The notes below the pieces were generated by a model, which was not told where the DNA came from, ran no database searches, and was given only the letters and a program-made list of their open reading frames with translations. Source: Alphaproteobacteria bacterium (GTDB lineage Bacteria > Pseudomonadota > Alphaproteobacteria > UBA8366 > GCA-2717185). Taken from it: 64,000 nt of DNA. Shown piece by piece: positions 63,870 to 64,000 of the stretch. The number at the start of each line of letters is the position of its first letter. Position 1 is the stretch's first letter. Position numbers and translations under genes: made by a program. The DNA lies in NCBI GenBank assembly GCA_012103325.1, contig WLWY01000003.1, positions 620,001 through 684,000 of the forward strand, read 5' to 3'.

Positions 63870-64000
63870 TGATCGCCCAGGCAGATGCCCAGACCGCGCG
63901 CTGTGCGGACGACGGGACCGTCGACATCCACTAATGCCGGTTCTGCGATGGCCTCGCTGATCGGAACGTCGACGACATGACGGTCGCGCCACGCAACCAT
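63866..64000 (-). CDS. C-terminal end of a phosphofructokinase-like protein (partial)
   Basis: The last 44 codons are seen: MVAWRDRHVVDVPISEAIA, VDVDGPVVRTARGLGICLGDQ and stop. The pattern, W..R.V.DVP...AI followed by VD.DG..V.TARGLGI..GD, fits the C-terminus of the pyrophosphate/ATP 6-phosphofructokinase family common in Rhodospirillales. The rest lies beyond the window. Its stop overlaps the next gene's start. Confidence 0.6.
   Translation of the reverse strand: MVAWRDRHVVDVPISEAIAEPALVDVDGPVVRTARGLGICLGDQ

Noticed and set aside
1-64000. CRISPR arrays
   Set aside because: No series of short direct repeats with regular spacers was seen; the only strong tandem repeat is the 117-bp pair inside a coding gene.

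Overview
The window comes from an alphaproteobacterium, most likely of the Rhodospirillales type. The evidence is lineage-typical genes and arrangements: an RcdA (DUF1465) gene, a TrcR (DUF1013) gene, DUF1192, a 6S RNA between zapA and 5-formyltetrahydrofolate cyclo-ligase, a ROSE-like RNA thermometer before hsp20, osmoregulated periplasmic glucan genes, and a fructose-bisphosphate aldolase of the DhnA type close to gap and tkt. Most of the window is moderately GC-rich, ordinary chromosome. An AT-rich stretch near 22.2-26.1 kb stands out.

Layout. 1-3.5 kb: the end of a peptide ABC transporter operon (two ATPases, binding protein). 3.8-6.7 kb: a secreted EF-hand protein divergent from an OmpR-type two-component system whose sensor has an Asp/His-rich periplasmic patch. 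6.7-11.3 kb: an operon of ADP-forming acyl-CoA ligase, enoyl-CoA hydratase and a thiamine-diphosphate enzyme. 11.3-13.7 kb: a decayed island lying between two halves of one tRNA-Leu gene; it holds an intact tRNA-Leu and a few orphan proteins. 14.1-18.4 kb: phosphodiesterase, CinA-like protein, FliN, SfsA and Map. 18.4-28.7 kb: a surface-polysaccharide region (GmhA-like, Gmd, epimerase, MBOAT acyltransferase with SGNH-like partner, a dead O-ligase) broken by an IS66 element without target-site duplication.

28.7-44.8 kb: housekeeping genes. These are ymdB, 5-FCL, 6S RNA, zapA and a coiled-coil gene with a perfect internal duplication, then tkt, gap, fba, thiE, efp and an inositol monophosphatase. 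After these come a conserved but unexplained envelope trio (Pro-rich OmpA protein, MotA/TolQ-like protein, MotB-like coiled-coil protein), then rpmE, rcdA and a heat-regulated hsp20. 44.9-50.8 kb: thioesterase, hydrolase and metY, preceded by two predicted tandem small RNAs with 14 nt of mutual complementarity, then 3-hydroxybutyrate dehydrogenase, quinone oxidoreductase and trcR.

50.9-64 kb: opgG and opgH (opgH frameshifted), prpE (frameshifted), a second acyl-CoA synthetase, nitroreductase, ubiX, a mitochondrial-type aconitase divergent from a LysR regulator with a long palindrome over its start codon, and the end of a phosphofructokinase-like gene. Glycolysis/Calvin-type sugar phosphate genes (tkt, gap, fba, the PFK-like gene) and short-chain acyl-CoA metabolism (ligases, hydratase, hydroxybutyrate dehydrogenase) are the main metabolic themes.

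The observations most worth following are the split tRNA-Leu island, the two complementary small RNAs upstream of metY, the envelope motor-like trio, the small insertion between fba and thiE, and the cluster of inactivating lesions in surface-carbohydrate genes.
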